A stretch of 64,000 bases of DNA, taken from assembly GCA_964387075.1 (NCBI GenBank), contig CAYLVB010000002.1, positions 124,001 through 188,000 on the forward strand. Direction: 5' to 3'. This DNA is from PALSA-968 sp964387075. GTDB lineage: Bacteria > Bacteroidota > Bacteroidia > B-17B0 > Aurantibacillaceae. Every line of letters begins with the position of its first letter. The stretch's first letter is position 1. Under the pieces are notes generated by a model, which did not search any database, was not told the origin of the DNA, and saw only the letters and a program-made list of their open reading frames with translations. The translations under genes and the position numbers were made by a program. This document shows positions 26,262-34,762 of this stretch, piece by piece.

Positions 26262-28196
26262 TTAGTTTATTTTCGTGATCTTTAATTCAATGGTTCCTTC
26301 TTCGAATACCTCAACCGGTTTTCTTTTTTTTCTTTTGCCTGATCTCTTTATTTTTTGGTAAACGTGTGTTTCTATGCTTTCCTTTTTTGCTCCAAGCGCC
26401 ACCAGGTTCTTTGCCACGGCTTTTACTCTTTTTTCCTGCAAGATAAGTTCTTTGCTCTCTTTTTCCTTTTTATCGCTGCATACAAGCGAAGAAATTTCTA
26501 CCTGCATCCCGGGGTTAGACTTCAGGAACTCAGTTGTTTTTTGCAGTTCAGCAGCCGAGGTTGCGGAAAGCTCATCTTCAACTGTAAAAAATATGTTCCG
26601 GAGCACGGTTTTCGAATTCTCTGTTACAGGTTCCAGCACAATTGCGTGATTGATGCGGTATACATCACTTCCCGCGCTAAGATCCATGTTCTCGCTATGA
26701 AATAAATGATCCTCAGCCTCAAAGCGAATATGATTATTTTTGCCCGGCGGAAGGATGAAGGCGAAACTGCCGGTTTTACTATCCGTAAAATATCGTCCTG
26801 TAACCTCACCGCTAACATTATCGCTTACGGTTATTGTTACGGACGAAAGTGCATTTCCTTCTGGCCCCGTCACTTTTCCACGGATCAGGGTAAGCGTTGT
26901 TTTTTTTGGACTGATGAATGTCACCAGGCAATTCTCTTTTTCCGAGAGGCTGGTCTCGCCTTTTTTGGTATTAACAAGCAAATTTTGAGGGATCTCTTTC
27001 TGCGTTACCGGGTATCCTACATTCAAAGGCTGGCTCCATCCGCTATCAGCATGTGTGGCACTGAAAATGTCGAACAAACCATCGGTACGATAGCGATCCG
27101 AACCGAAGAAAAGCGTGGCCCCATCCGGGTGAACAAAGGGGGCTTCCTCGTTATACGGGGTGTTAACCGGGTAGCCCAGATTTATAGCCTTGCTCCATTC
27201 CCCGTTCGAAAGCTTCAGGGCTTTGTAAATGTCTTTCCCTCCATAACCCCCGGGTCTTGTGCTTGTAAAATACATCACCATTCCATCCGCAGAAATGAAC
27301 TCGTCGGCCTCCCATCCTGTGGTGTTTACCTGTTCATTCAGTTTTTCGGGAGCCGTCCATACGTTCCCGTTCAAAACAGCGAGGTAAACATTTCCATCGC
27401 CTTGCTCATCGCGGTAGGTAAGAAGCATCTGGCCGTCTACCGAAGTGGTCACTGTTGCCTCTTTTGGCGCCCGACTGGTGTCTGAAGAGGTCTTTGTAAT
27501 TTCAGTCGCTGGAGGAATAGGATCGTTATTCTCAAAGTACTCCATACCGGGTGATATCTTTCCAGGAAGGAGAGACCTTTTAAAACTAAGAATAACGGTT
27601 GAACTATCGCTGTTATAGGTGGTGATGTATCCGGGAGGAAAGGTTCCGTCTCCCGCCTTGTTTTTGGGATCTATGACAGCGGCCATGGCACTCTTCACCT
27701 GTTTAAGTTCATCATTCAGTTTACAGATCTCTATCTGCATATCGGTTTTTTTGATAGCAGAAGTATCCCTATCGGCGTCTTTAAGTAATAGTTCTTTATA
27801 ACGCGTATAATGTGTGATCGCGTTCTCATAGTCGCCGGTCAGGAAATCTGCGTCTGCCAGCATTTTGTAGGTGAAGGTTTGCGGTGCCTGGTTCTTTTCC
27901 TGCTCTCCAGCGGCGCGTAACAGATAGGGAACCGCTTTTTCTTTTTGTGAACGAGAATTCATGTAGCAAACGCCCATCTTGTAATTCAGGTCGGCATTCA
28001 GGGGATCCTTTTGCAGCAATTGACCATAAAAGCTACCGGCCGCTCCGTATTTTTTAGTTTCAAAGAAATATTCCGCCTGCTCTATCGCCGAAGGAGCGGG
28101 TTGTGCCGTTACAACCCTGACCAGCGCAAAGAAAGCGAGGAGATAAATACCTTTTTTCACTTTGTTTTTTTTCAAAATTAATGGCAGGTGGGTCAT
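26262..28196 (-). CDS. PorE-like envelope protein: TPR, PD40 propeller, CRD-like and OmpA-like domains
   Basis: The 644-residue protein has a signal peptide, TPR repeats (about 40-160) and a PD40/WD40-like propeller (about 190-415; motifs YFTSTRPGGYGGKDIYKA, FGSDRYRTDGLFDIFSA). A carboxypeptidase-regulatory-like beta domain follows (about 440-530), then a C-terminal OmpA-like fold (about 540-640; NIFFTVEDELS, LILQEKRVKAVAKNLVALG). This order is that of PorE, a peptidoglycan-linked component of the T9SS machinery, but Bacteroidota carry several such paralogues. The OmpA part is weakly conserved and may not bind peptidoglycan. A GTG start at 28160 would give a tidier signal peptide and follows a TAATTTTG box (28173-28180), so the start is uncertain. 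Confidence 0.82.
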   Translation of the reverse strand: MTHLPLILKKNKVKKGIYLLAFFALVRVVTAQPAPSAIEQAEYFFETKKYGAAGSFYGQLLQKDPLNADLNYKMGVCYMNSRSQKEKAVPYLLRAAGEQEKNQAPQTFTYKMLADADFLTGDYENAITHYTRYKELLLKDADRDTSAIKKTDMQIEICKLNDELKQVKSAMAAVIDPKNKAGDGTFPPGYITTYNSDSSTVILSFKRSLLPGKISPGMEYFENNDPIPPATEITKTSSDTSRAPKEATVTTSVDGQMLLTYRDEQGDGNVYLAVLNGNVWTAPEKLNEQVNTTGWEADEFISADGMVMYFTSTRPGGYGGKDIYKALKLSNGEWSKAINLGYPVNTPYNEEAPFVHPDGATLFFGSDRYRTDGLFDIFSATHADSGWSQPLNVGYPVTQKEIPQNLLVNTKKGETSLSEKENCLVTFISPKKTTLTLIRGKVTGPEGNALSSVTITVSDNVSGEVTGRYFTDSKTGSFAFILPPGKNNHIRFEAEDHLFHSENMDLSAGSDVYRINHAIVLEPVTENSKTVLRNIFFTVEDELSATSAAELQKTTEFLKSNPGMQVEISSLVCSDKKEKESKELILQEKRVKAVAKNLVALGAKKESIETHVYQKIKRSGKRKKRKPVEVFEEGTIELKITKIN

Positions 28197-28259
28197 GACG
28201 ATCCGAAATTCGTTGACCGAGGAATTTTAATAGCCCGACCAAATCTGAGCTTTTGAACC

Positions 28260-28625
28260 TTAACCGGCTTTTTTTTCGAATTTTTTTATTTTCCCTTCAA
28301 GATCCTCAATGGAAAACGGTTTGGCCAGGAACTCATTGGCTCCGGCGTCATAGATAGATTCCAAAAGTGGTTTGTTGCTAAGTGCCGACATGATGATAAT
28401 AGGGGTGGTGCAGAGATGAACGGTGCGCAGAATGGTTACTAAGGAGAGACCGGAAATGCCGGGCATCATGATATCGCTAATGATCAGGTCGAATTTTCCG
28501 TCGGCCGCCATGGAAATGGCTTCTTCCGCGTTAAGGGTTCCCTCTACAGTATGCCCGAGTGTTTCCAGAGAGTGTTTCAGGAGAGTAAGCGCGAATTTGT
28601 CATCTTCTACTACCAGGATATTCAT
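28260..28625 (-). CDS. Single-domain response regulator (CheY-like)
   Basis: The 121-residue protein is one receiver domain. The acidic pair is in VVEDD (5-9), the phospho-acceptor Asp51 in IISDIMMPG, the switch Ser80 in IIIMSALS, and Lys102 in FLAKPF. There is no output domain, so it signals by protein contact. It is divergent from an HPt-domain gene 270 bp away, a natural phosphorelay partner. An exact -7 box lies 48 bp upstream. Confidence 0.92.
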   Translation of the reverse strand: MNILVVEDDKFALTLLKHSLETLGHTVEGTLNAEEAISMAADGKFDLIISDIMMPGISGLSLVTILRTVHLCTTPIIIMSALSNKPLLESIYDAGANEFLAKPFSIEDLEGKIKKFEKKAG

Positions 28626-28672
28626 AAGTTCTGCTTTTTTGCTTCAACGAACCGGAGCTACCGATTTTACAT

Positions 28673-28680
28673 CAAAGGTA
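28673..28680 (-). promoter_or_regulatory. Bacteroidota -7 promoter box of the CheY-like gene
   Basis: On the minus strand this reads TACCTTTG, an exact TAnnTTTG match, 48 bp before the ATG at 28625. A clear -33 TTG is lacking. Confidence 0.5.
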
Positions 28681-28894
28681 TTTTTCATTTTGGGAGGGTC
28701 TGCGTCTTATTCGTTGATGCTGGCTTTTTGATAGCTTAAAGCCTTAAATAAGAATTAACCAGCTTTTGGCGCTGCAAGAACAGTAAACCGGTTTCCGGCT
28801 ATTTTAATTCTTAATTCAACGAATTGAACCGGCCATATCCCTATGTGAAGATTAATTTCGGAAAAGTTATATACACGTAGATAAAATACTTCGC

Positions 28895-29254
28895 ATGGAA
28901 AATACAAATTACGCAAGCGGCCGGGTGGTGAACATTGAATATCTCAAGCAACTATCAAAAGGCAACACCTGTTTTGTAGATGAGATGATCAAAATATTCC
29001 TTGCCGAGAACCCCGAGGAAATACGGGCGCTGGAAAGGGCGATCAAAGAAAGGAATTACAGCCTGGTAAAGGCCACTACCCACAAGTTGCGCTCAACACT
29101 GCCTTACATGGGCCTGGATAAATTGGTTGACGAGGAAATAACCCGCATGGAAATACTGGCGGCGAAACAAGAGGGGCAGGAAGAGATCGAAGACCTGTTC
29201 CTGAATGTCAAACAGCTTTGCGAAAGAGCCTGTATTGAGCTTCAAACTCTTTGA
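28895..29254 (+). CDS. Histidine phosphotransfer (HPt) domain protein
   Basis: The 119-residue, all-helical protein has the HPt core with the phospho-acceptor His63 in ATTHKLRSTLPYMGL. It would shuttle phosphate between a hybrid kinase and a response regulator in the cytosol. The CheY-like gene at 28260-28625 is divergently placed and is a plausible partner; no kinase is encoded in the window. The downstream DUF748 gene starts about 10 bp after the stop, or overlaps it if the earlier ATG is used. Confidence 0.9.
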   Translation: MENTNYASGRVVNIEYLKQLSKGNTCFVDEMIKIFLAENPEEIRALERAIKERNYSLVKATTHKLRSTLPYMGLDKLVDEEITRMEILAAKQEGQEEIEDLFLNVKQLCERACIELQTL

Positions 29255-29264
29255 GAACTTATTT

Positions 29265-31655
29265 GTGAAAATTAAAAAAAGTATTCGAAGAATCTTATGG
29301 ATCACGTTCAGTGTGGTGGCGGGTATACTTTTATTGGTGGTGGTCTTCGTCTCGCCACTCGCTAAATACCTGGTAGAGAAATATGATGAGAAGTATACCG
29401 GAAGACAGGTCCGCATGGACTGGGCCTACGTGAATCCATTTACGGGATATTTTCATTTCAGGAATTTCAGGGTCTATGAATCTCCCCATTCAACTGTGGG
29501 AGCGCATCCCGACAGCGTGTTTTTTTCTTCCGATGACCTGAGCATTAAGTTCTCCTTGTTTAAACTGTTTTCAAAAACCTATGAGATCAAAGGTCTTATA
29601 CTTGATAATCCCCGGTTAAAGATCATCCAGGATCAAACAAAAAAGGAGATCAACTTCATGGATATGATCGATAAGTTCAGGGGTGACAGCACCAAGGAAG
29701 ACAACAACAAGGCGCCTCTGCATTTCAACCTGCTTAATTTCGAAGTAAACGGGGGCACCGTTTATTATAGTGAACGGGTAATTCCGATCGATTATTTCAT
29801 AAAGGATTTCTACTTTGAAAGTGAAGGACTGCGTTGGGATGTGGATACGGTAAGCGGGAAATTTTCGTTCAAAGCCGGTGTGGGTAGCGGCGAGATAATG
29901 TCTGATTTTACCTATAACATAAAAAAATCGAAGTACCGGTTGAAGGCCACGGTGCGTAAATTTGATATGAACATTATCCAGCAGTATCTTAAGGACCTTA
30001 GTAATTATGGAACCGTAAGAGCGTTCTTTGACGCAGATGTGAGTGCCAGCGGAGACTTTAACGATGCGGAAGCGGTGGATGCCCGGGGACATTTACGACT
30101 GAGTGATTTCCATTTTGGAAAGAACCCGAAGCAGGATTATGCTTCCTTTGATGAGTTTAAGATGGAGATCGTTCGTGTAAGTCCGTCGAACAAGATCTAT
30201 CATTATGATACTATTGCCTTAAAGCATCCCTTCTTCAGTTATGAGAAGTACGACCAATTGGATAATATCCAGAACATGTTTGGTAAGGGAGGAGAAAATG
30301 TAAAAAAGGCCAATGCCGATCCAACACATTTTAACCTGATCCTGGAAATAGCGCGCTACGTAGAAAGACTGGGTAAGAATTTCTTCCGGAGCCATTATAA
30401 GGTGAACCGTTTGGAGATCGACAAGGCCGATCTTCGTTTTGCGGATTATTCTACAAGTGAAAAGTTCTTTATCGCGGCCAACCCATTGTCGATCGAATCA
30501 GATTCTATTGATAAGCGCCGTATGCAGGCAAAAATAGTTCTTAAGACGGGAATACGTCCCTATGGTTACGCCGGAATCTCCCTGCGTATGAACCCAAAGG
30601 ACAGCAGCGACTTCGACCTGGACTATAGGATGGAAAAAATACCTGTTTCGATGTTCAACCCGTATTTTATAACATACACCTCTTTCCCAATGGATAGAGG
30701 GTCGGCTGAGCTCAAGGGAAGCTGGCATGTACGTAATGGGAGCATAGAAAGCGAAAATCATTTGGTAGTGCTGGATCCGCGAATTGCAAAACGGGTCAAG
30801 CGTAATGACACGAAGTGGATACCTATGCCGCTCATCATGGCCTTTGTGCGCGAAAGAGGGAATGTTATAGACTATGAGATCCCTATAACGGGAAACCTCA
30901 AAGACCCGAAGTTCCGGATTCGAGATGTATTATTGGACCTGCTTGCCAATATTTTCATCAAACCCGCCACTGTTCCTTATGGCATCAAGGTAAGCGAGGT
31001 AGAAAAAAAGATAGAGAAGACCCTAACGTTCAAATGGGAAATGCGGCAAAGGCATCCAAGAGCAGAGCAGGAACGATTCCTGGAAAAGATGGCCGCATTT
31101 CTGGAAAAGACGCCTGGGGCTTCGGTGACCATAACACCTATGCAATACACGGCCAAGGAGAAAGAATACATTCTGCTTTATGAGGCCAGAAAAAAATACT
31201 ACATAGAAAGCAATAGGCGTGACCCCCGGGCATTTTATGAAATTGATTCAACAACTGTGGCCAAAATGCCGGTAAAGGACCCCGACTTCATAAAATATCT
31301 TGACCGCAAAGCCGGGAAGAGAATGTTCTTTACCATACAGGAAAAGTGCAACCACCTGGTAGGAGACCAAGCGGTGAGTGACGCCCTGAAACAGTTGGCG
31401 CAATCCAGGGAGAGTAATTTCATGTCATACTTTAAGAAGAATGGTACGGAGAACCGGGTGATACTGGAAAAATCAAGGGATGTGGTTCCATTCAATGGTT
31501 TTTCTTACTTCCGGATCGGGTACAAAGGAGATATCCCGGATGAATTGAGGAAGGCCTTTGAAGAGATGGAGCAACTTGACGAAGAATCGCCACGGAACAA
31601 GTATTTCAAAGAGAGAAAGAAGATACGCGATTTTTTTAAATTATCAAAACAATGA
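29265..31655 (+). CDS. DUF748/AsmA-like envelope protein
   Basis: I place the start at GTG 29265 (MKIKKSIRRILWITFSVVAG), 10 bp after the HPt stop; an in-frame ATG at 29205 would overlap the HPt gene by 50 bp. The 796-residue product has one N-terminal membrane helix and a long periplasmic beta-rich region (about 30-600). The DUF748 pattern is visible: DWAYVNPFTGYFHFRNFRVYE and IKGLILDNPRLKII. A charged helical C-terminal third follows (about 610-796). AsmA-like proteins form lipid-conducting bridges between membranes. Its stop overlaps the OsmC start (ATGA). Confidence 0.8.
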   Translation: MKIKKSIRRILWITFSVVAGILLLVVVFVSPLAKYLVEKYDEKYTGRQVRMDWAYVNPFTGYFHFRNFRVYESPHSTVGAHPDSVFFSSDDLSIKFSLFKLFSKTYEIKGLILDNPRLKIIQDQTKKEINFMDMIDKFRGDSTKEDNNKAPLHFNLLNFEVNGGTVYYSERVIPIDYFIKDFYFESEGLRWDVDTVSGKFSFKAGVGSGEIMSDFTYNIKKSKYRLKATVRKFDMNIIQQYLKDLSNYGTVRAFFDADVSASGDFNDAEAVDARGHLRLSDFHFGKNPKQDYASFDEFKMEIVRVSPSNKIYHYDTIALKHPFFSYEKYDQLDNIQNMFGKGGENVKKANADPTHFNLILEIARYVERLGKNFFRSHYKVNRLEIDKADLRFADYSTSEKFFIAANPLSIESDSIDKRRMQAKIVLKTGIRPYGYAGISLRMNPKDSSDFDLDYRMEKIPVSMFNPYFITYTSFPMDRGSAELKGSWHVRNGSIESENHLVVLDPRIAKRVKRNDTKWIPMPLIMAFVRERGNVIDYEIPITGNLKDPKFRIRDVLLDLLANIFIKPATVPYGIKVSEVEKKIEKTLTFKWEMRQRHPRAEQERFLEKMAAFLEKTPGASVTITPMQYTAKEKEYILLYEARKKYYIESNRRDPRAFYEIDSTTVAKMPVKDPDFIKYLDRKAGKRMFFTIQEKCNHLVGDQAVSDALKQLAQSRESNFMSYFKKNGTENRVILEKSRDVVPFNGFSYFRIGYKGDIPDELRKAFEEMEQLDEESPRNKYFKERKKIRDFFKLSKQ

Positions 31656-32071
31656 AGACAAGTTATATTGCCCTCGCACATTGGGAGGGTAGTTTGAAGA
31701 AGGGAAAGGGCACTCTTGACACACAAAGAGGTACCGGTAAAAAAACAAAAAATCTTTTGCTTTCGCCATTTGAAGTTGAGGAAAGTGCCAACCCGGAAGA
31801 ATTGCTGGCTGCAACCCACGCGGGATGTTTTACCATGGCCGTGTGCGCTCACCTTACCAGGAAAGGGTATGATCCCACATTACTGGATACCGAAGCAACG
31901 CTAACAATGGACGGTACTTCCATAACCGACATCCATTTGTCAATAACCGGGCAGGTGAAGCATCTCACGGAATCGGAGTTCATTGAAGTGGCGTTGGAGG
32001 AAGAGAAGAATTGTGTAATATCCAGGGCGCTACAGGTCCCTGTAACCACGCAGGCAAAATTAGTGGCCTGA
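31652..32071 (+). CDS. osmC: OsmC-family peroxiredoxin
   Basis: The 139-residue protein has the OsmC/Ohr fold. The peroxidatic Cys59 lies in HAGCFTMAV and the resolving Cys121 in EEEKNCVISRAL. The motifs NPEELLAATHAGCF and the N-terminal ALAHWEGSLKKGKG are those of the OsmC subgroup, which reduces organic hydroperoxides. It is cytosolic. Its ATG overlaps the stop of the DUF748 gene by 4 bp, so translation is probably coupled. Confidence 0.92.
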   Translation: MKTSYIALAHWEGSLKKGKGTLDTQRGTGKKTKNLLLSPFEVEESANPEELLAATHAGCFTMAVCAHLTRKGYDPTLLDTEATLTMDGTSITDIHLSITGQVKHLTESEFIEVALEEEKNCVISRALQVPVTTQAKLVA

Positions 32072-32158
32072 TCCGGGCCGGCTATCCGGAAAGGGTGATT
32101 GGCGAATAATTACTCTTAAAGTCTTTTCTCAAACTAATTTTATGGATATTCTTAGCGC

Positions 32159-32746
32159 ATGGCAAATCAAAGCAAATGGAAACCCGATCGCTCACATAGC
32201 GAGATAGACTTTAAGATCAGGCACCTCATGATCGCTTTTGTAAAGGGTAGTTTTAAAAAATTCGACGCCACTATCTGCACCAACGATGAGCATTTTTCTG
32301 AGGCCGATGTAGATGTTTGGATAGATCCGGCATCGATCGAAACGGGCGATGCAAAAAGAGATGCGCATTTGAAAAGCGCGGAATTCTTTGATGTAGAGAA
32401 ATTCAACATTATCGCTTTCAAGGGAAGATTTGAAAGATCGGTTGGCGAAGAAAGAGAGCTGTGGGGTGATCTAACTATAAAAGATGTTTCGAAACGTGTT
32501 AAGTTGGATGTGGTCTTTGGCGGAATCATGAAGGACCCTTATGGGAATGAGAAAGCCGGCTTTACGGTGAGCGGAAAGATCGATCGAAAGGAATGGGGAC
32601 TTACCTGGAACACACCGTTGGAGACCGGGGGAGTGATGCTAAGCGACGATGTGATCATCAATTGCGACGTAGAATTAATAAAAGATAAAGATCATAAAGC
32701 CACGGCTGGAGAAAAGAGGGCTGAGGAAAAAAATGTATCAATATAA
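32159..32746 (+). CDS. YceI-family lipocalin-like protein, without signal peptide
   Basis: The 195-residue protein carries the YceI pattern: KWKPDRSHSEIDFKIRHLM at the start, then VDVWIDPASIETGDAKRDAHLKS (in pieces 55-77), FFDVEKFNIIAFKG, and GDLTIKDVSKRVKLDV. YceI folds as an eight-stranded beta-barrel that binds isoprenoid lipids. Many relatives are periplasmic, but this one lacks a signal peptide and so is cytosolic. The C-terminal 20 residues are charged and probably unstructured. A near-match -7 box (TAATTTTA) lies about 20 bp before the start. Confidence 0.9.
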   Translation: MANQSKWKPDRSHSEIDFKIRHLMIAFVKGSFKKFDATICTNDEHFSEADVDVWIDPASIETGDAKRDAHLKSAEFFDVEKFNIIAFKGRFERSVGEERELWGDLTIKDVSKRVKLDVVFGGIMKDPYGNEKAGFTVSGKIDRKEWGLTWNTPLETGGVMLSDDVIINCDVELIKDKDHKATAGEKRAEEKNVSI

Positions 32747-32758
32747 AAATCAAATTTT

Positions 32759-33142
32759 ATGAAAGAAAGGGTAAGCGGTGTTTATATGGATCACTCGGCC
32801 GCGAGGATACTCGAGCCATCATCAAGTGAGCTTGTCTCAAAGATCATCCTGTCCAATTTTACACATGAGGAAATGCAGTATGCGTTAAGCAAGAGCGAGA
32901 ACATCATGCACAATAAGGAACGTGGCGAAGAAAAGGCTTATTACCAGGAGATCATGGAGCAGCTAAAAGGAAGCAATAGAATATTATTATTTGGGCCCAC
33001 TCATGCTAAAGATGAATTGTTGAATCTTTTAAAAGAGGATGTTCATTTTGCCGGAGTTCAGATAGAGGTAAAGCAAACCGATAAGATACAGCCCGATCAG
33101 CAAGAGGTATTTGTGAAGGAGCACTTTAAGATAAAAAACTAA
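32759..33142 (+). CDS. Bacterial eRF1-like (baeRF / host-attachment superfamily) protein
   Basis: The 127-residue protein begins with VSGVYMDHSAARIL, like the MDHxxA start of bacterial eRF1-like proteins. Its second half (RILLFGPTHAKDELLNLLKE, DKIQPDQQEVFVKEHF) matches the domain-3-like alpha/beta fold of eRF1/Pelota relatives with the conserved GP..AK..L core. Such proteins have been proposed to act at ribosomes, but function is not established. The gene lies 12 bp after yceI and 8 bp before a lipoprotein gene, within a run of stress-type genes. The family call is moderately sure. Confidence 0.62.
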   Translation: MKERVSGVYMDHSAARILEPSSSELVSKIILSNFTHEEMQYALSKSENIMHNKERGEEKAYYQEIMEQLKGSNRILLFGPTHAKDELLNLLKEDVHFAGVQIEVKQTDKIQPDQQEVFVKEHFKIKN

Positions 33143-33150
33143 AACTAAAA

Positions 33151-33708
33151 ATGAAAAAACTACTTACATTATTAATAGCAGGCCTAACGGGCATAGCCCT
33201 TTTGACCTCATGCGGAACAAGTACGGTTGTAATGAAGCGTCATTACATGAAGGGATATTATGTGGCTGGCGTTAAACCCGTAACAAAACCGGTTGAAAAA
33301 ATACCGGAGGTGGAACCCGTCCGCATGGAAAGGCATATTTATAGTATCCCCGCGCCCGATCAAATGCAGAATCTACCCGGGATCACTTACGGAACGCAAA
33401 GTATTGCCCGTTCTGAAAGCATAAAGGAAATTAAACAAGCGAAAGAAGCAAAACTTGCGGTTCCGGTTAAAAAGACACAGAAGTTGTACTCTTTGCCTGA
33501 GCGAAAAATGGATAGGCAGGTCTTCAAGCCGGCTCCTCTTGCTTCTAATGGTGATGCATTGAGTCTTTTGTGGATAGTGATCCTGGTTCTCCTGATCCTG
33601 TGGGCCATTGGATTCATTGCCGGTGGATTTGGGCTGGGGGGACTTATCCACGTACTCCTGGTGATAGCGCTTGTACTGTTGATATTGTGGTTGCTACGGA
33701 TCATATAA
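33151..33708 (+). CDS. Lipoprotein with C-terminal DUF5670 (lmo0937-like) double-helix module
   Basis: The 185-residue protein has a lipoprotein signal peptide with lipobox LLTSC (Cys21), a polar Pro/Glu/Lys-rich middle (about 25-130), and a C-terminal hydrophobic hairpin (about 137-185). The hairpin pattern LWIVILVLLILWAIGFIAGG...GLIHVLLVIALVLLILWLL is that of stand-alone lmo0937-type membrane peptides. Such a peptide is encoded alone 1 kb downstream (34763-34918). A protein with a lipid anchor at one end and a membrane hairpin at the other could bridge the outer and inner membranes. It ends at a strong terminator. Confidence 0.75.
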   Translation: MKKLLTLLIAGLTGIALLTSCGTSTVVMKRHYMKGYYVAGVKPVTKPVEKIPEVEPVRMERHIYSIPAPDQMQNLPGITYGTQSIARSESIKEIKQAKEAKLAVPVKKTQKLYSLPERKMDRQVFKPAPLASNGDALSLLWIVILVLLILWAIGFIAGGFGLGGLIHVLLVIALVLLILWLLRII

Positions 33709-33726
33709 TAGAAATCGATAACGAAT

Positions 33727-33756
33727 AAAATGGCGGGTGAAAGCCCGCCATTTTTT
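33727..33756 (+). terminator. Rho-independent terminator after the lipoprotein gene
   Basis: Arms AAAATGGCGGG and CCCGCCATTTT with a 6-nt loop are followed by further T residues. It sits 19 bp after the lipoprotein gene stop. Confidence 0.92.
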
Positions 33757-33824
33757 GTTTCCCATTTTGGCTAGCCAAAAGGCTTGCTTACCGAATATCC
33801 GCGTTAATGCCTGCTTGCATCCTT

Positions 33825-33832
33825 TACTTTTG
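33825..33832 (+). promoter_or_regulatory. Bacteroidota -7 promoter box
   Basis: TACTTTTG matches TAnnTTTG, 31 bp before the lipoprotein ATG at 33863. It supports that ATG over the in-frame ATG at 33737, which lies in the preceding terminator. Confidence 0.55.
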
Positions 33833-33862
33833 AAAATAAAATCTAAACCAAAAAAAAATCAC

Positions 33863-34330
33863 ATGAGATCAAAACCAATTTTAGCCATGGCACTCGCCTT
33901 TGCGCTTGCGGGTATGATGACTTCCTGCAATTTATCTGCCGAGAAGGTGGAGAATGCCAAAGAAAATGTAACCGACGCAAAGAATGAATTAAACAAGGCC
34001 GAGGCAGATTACGCCGCAGAAATGGAGAAGTTCAGGGCGGAAAATGAAGTGCGTTACAACGAGAACCAAAAGCGTATCGATGAACTGAACGCTAAAGCGG
34101 AAAAAGAGCGTAAAGAGGCGCGCGAAGAATACCGTGCGCGTGTAAATGAGCTCGACACCAGGAATAAGGAGATGAAACGCAAGATGGATGATTACAAGGG
34201 TGAGAGCCGCGAGAACTGGGAGAGCTTCAGGGATGAGTTTAACCGCGACATGGAAGCACTTGGTAATTCGCTCAAAGATTTTGGAAATAATAACGTAAAA
34301 GACAAAAACACCAACACTAATAAGAAATAA
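33863..34330 (+). CDS. Coiled-coil lipoprotein, tandem paralogue A
   Basis: The 155-residue product starts at ATG 33863 with a lipoprotein signal (lipobox MMTSC, Cys22). A long charged coiled coil follows (about 30-125; heptads rich in Glu, Lys, Arg), with a conserved C-terminal motif SFRDEFNRDMEALGNSLKDFG and NNVK, then an Asn/Lys/Thr tail. The downstream gene, only 1 bp away, encodes a related coiled-coil protein with the same ending. An earlier ATG at 33737 is inside a terminator and is rejected. I do not recognise a named family; an envelope stress role is a guess from the neighbours. Confidence 0.8.
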   Translation: MRSKPILAMALAFALAGMMTSCNLSAEKVENAKENVTDAKNELNKAEADYAAEMEKFRAENEVRYNENQKRIDELNAKAEKERKEAREEYRARVNELDTRNKEMKRKMDDYKGESRENWESFRDEFNRDMEALGNSLKDFGNNNVKDKNTNTNKK

Positions 34331-34331
34331 T

Positions 34332-34718
34332 ATGAAAAATATCATCCGATCAATAGCGGCAGCATGTATGCTGACAGTAGCCGTGCCGGCCATTTCGCAA
34401 AATAAGAATGACAATGGCACGCAAAGCGATACCAGCGGGTACGCTAAATTCAAGGCCGAGGTAGAAGAAAAGATCCGTGAAAATGAAAAGAAGATCGCTG
34501 AACTGAAAGCCAGGAAACAGGAGGGCAAACAGGAGGTGATCGATAAATACAATAAAAAAGTTGCTGACGTTGAAAAAAGGAACGCGGAGCTGAAGCAGCG
34601 TATGGCCAATTACAAGAGTGCCGACTCTAAATGGGATGCGTTCAGGCGTGAATTTAATCACGACATGAAAGAGTTGGGAGCGGCTCTGAAGGATATTGGA
34701 ACCAATAATGTGAAGTAG
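34332..34718 (+). CDS. Coiled-coil secreted protein, tandem paralogue B
   Basis: The 128-residue protein has a type I signal peptide (cleavage near AISQ, residue 23) instead of the lipobox of its upstream paralogue. A coiled coil follows (about 40-100), then the C-terminal motif AFRREFNHDMKELGAALKDIG and NNVK, nearly the same as in the gene before it. The pair therefore arose by tandem duplication, with one copy lipid-anchored and the other soluble, and the two may form a heteromeric coiled coil. Start ATG is 1 bp after the previous stop. Confidence 0.8.
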   Translation: MKNIIRSIAAACMLTVAVPAISQNKNDNGTQSDTSGYAKFKAEVEEKIRENEKKIAELKARKQEGKQEVIDKYNKKVADVEKRNAELKQRMANYKSADSKWDAFRREFNHDMKELGAALKDIGTNNVK

Positions 34719-34762
34719 ATAAGAGAAGAAGAATGCCGATGGCCCGGAAAACAACGTGAAGG

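Noticed and set aside
26706..27485. A 259-codon plus-strand open frame
   Set aside because: It is the antisense of the PorE-like gene, has no protein-like pattern and no promoter; the minus-strand frame has clear domains.
31652..33708. Idea that the close stress genes form a defence or toxin-antitoxin island
   Set aside because: All recognised families (OsmC, YceI, eRF1-like, DUF5670) are house-keeping or stress types; no toxin or nuclease is present.
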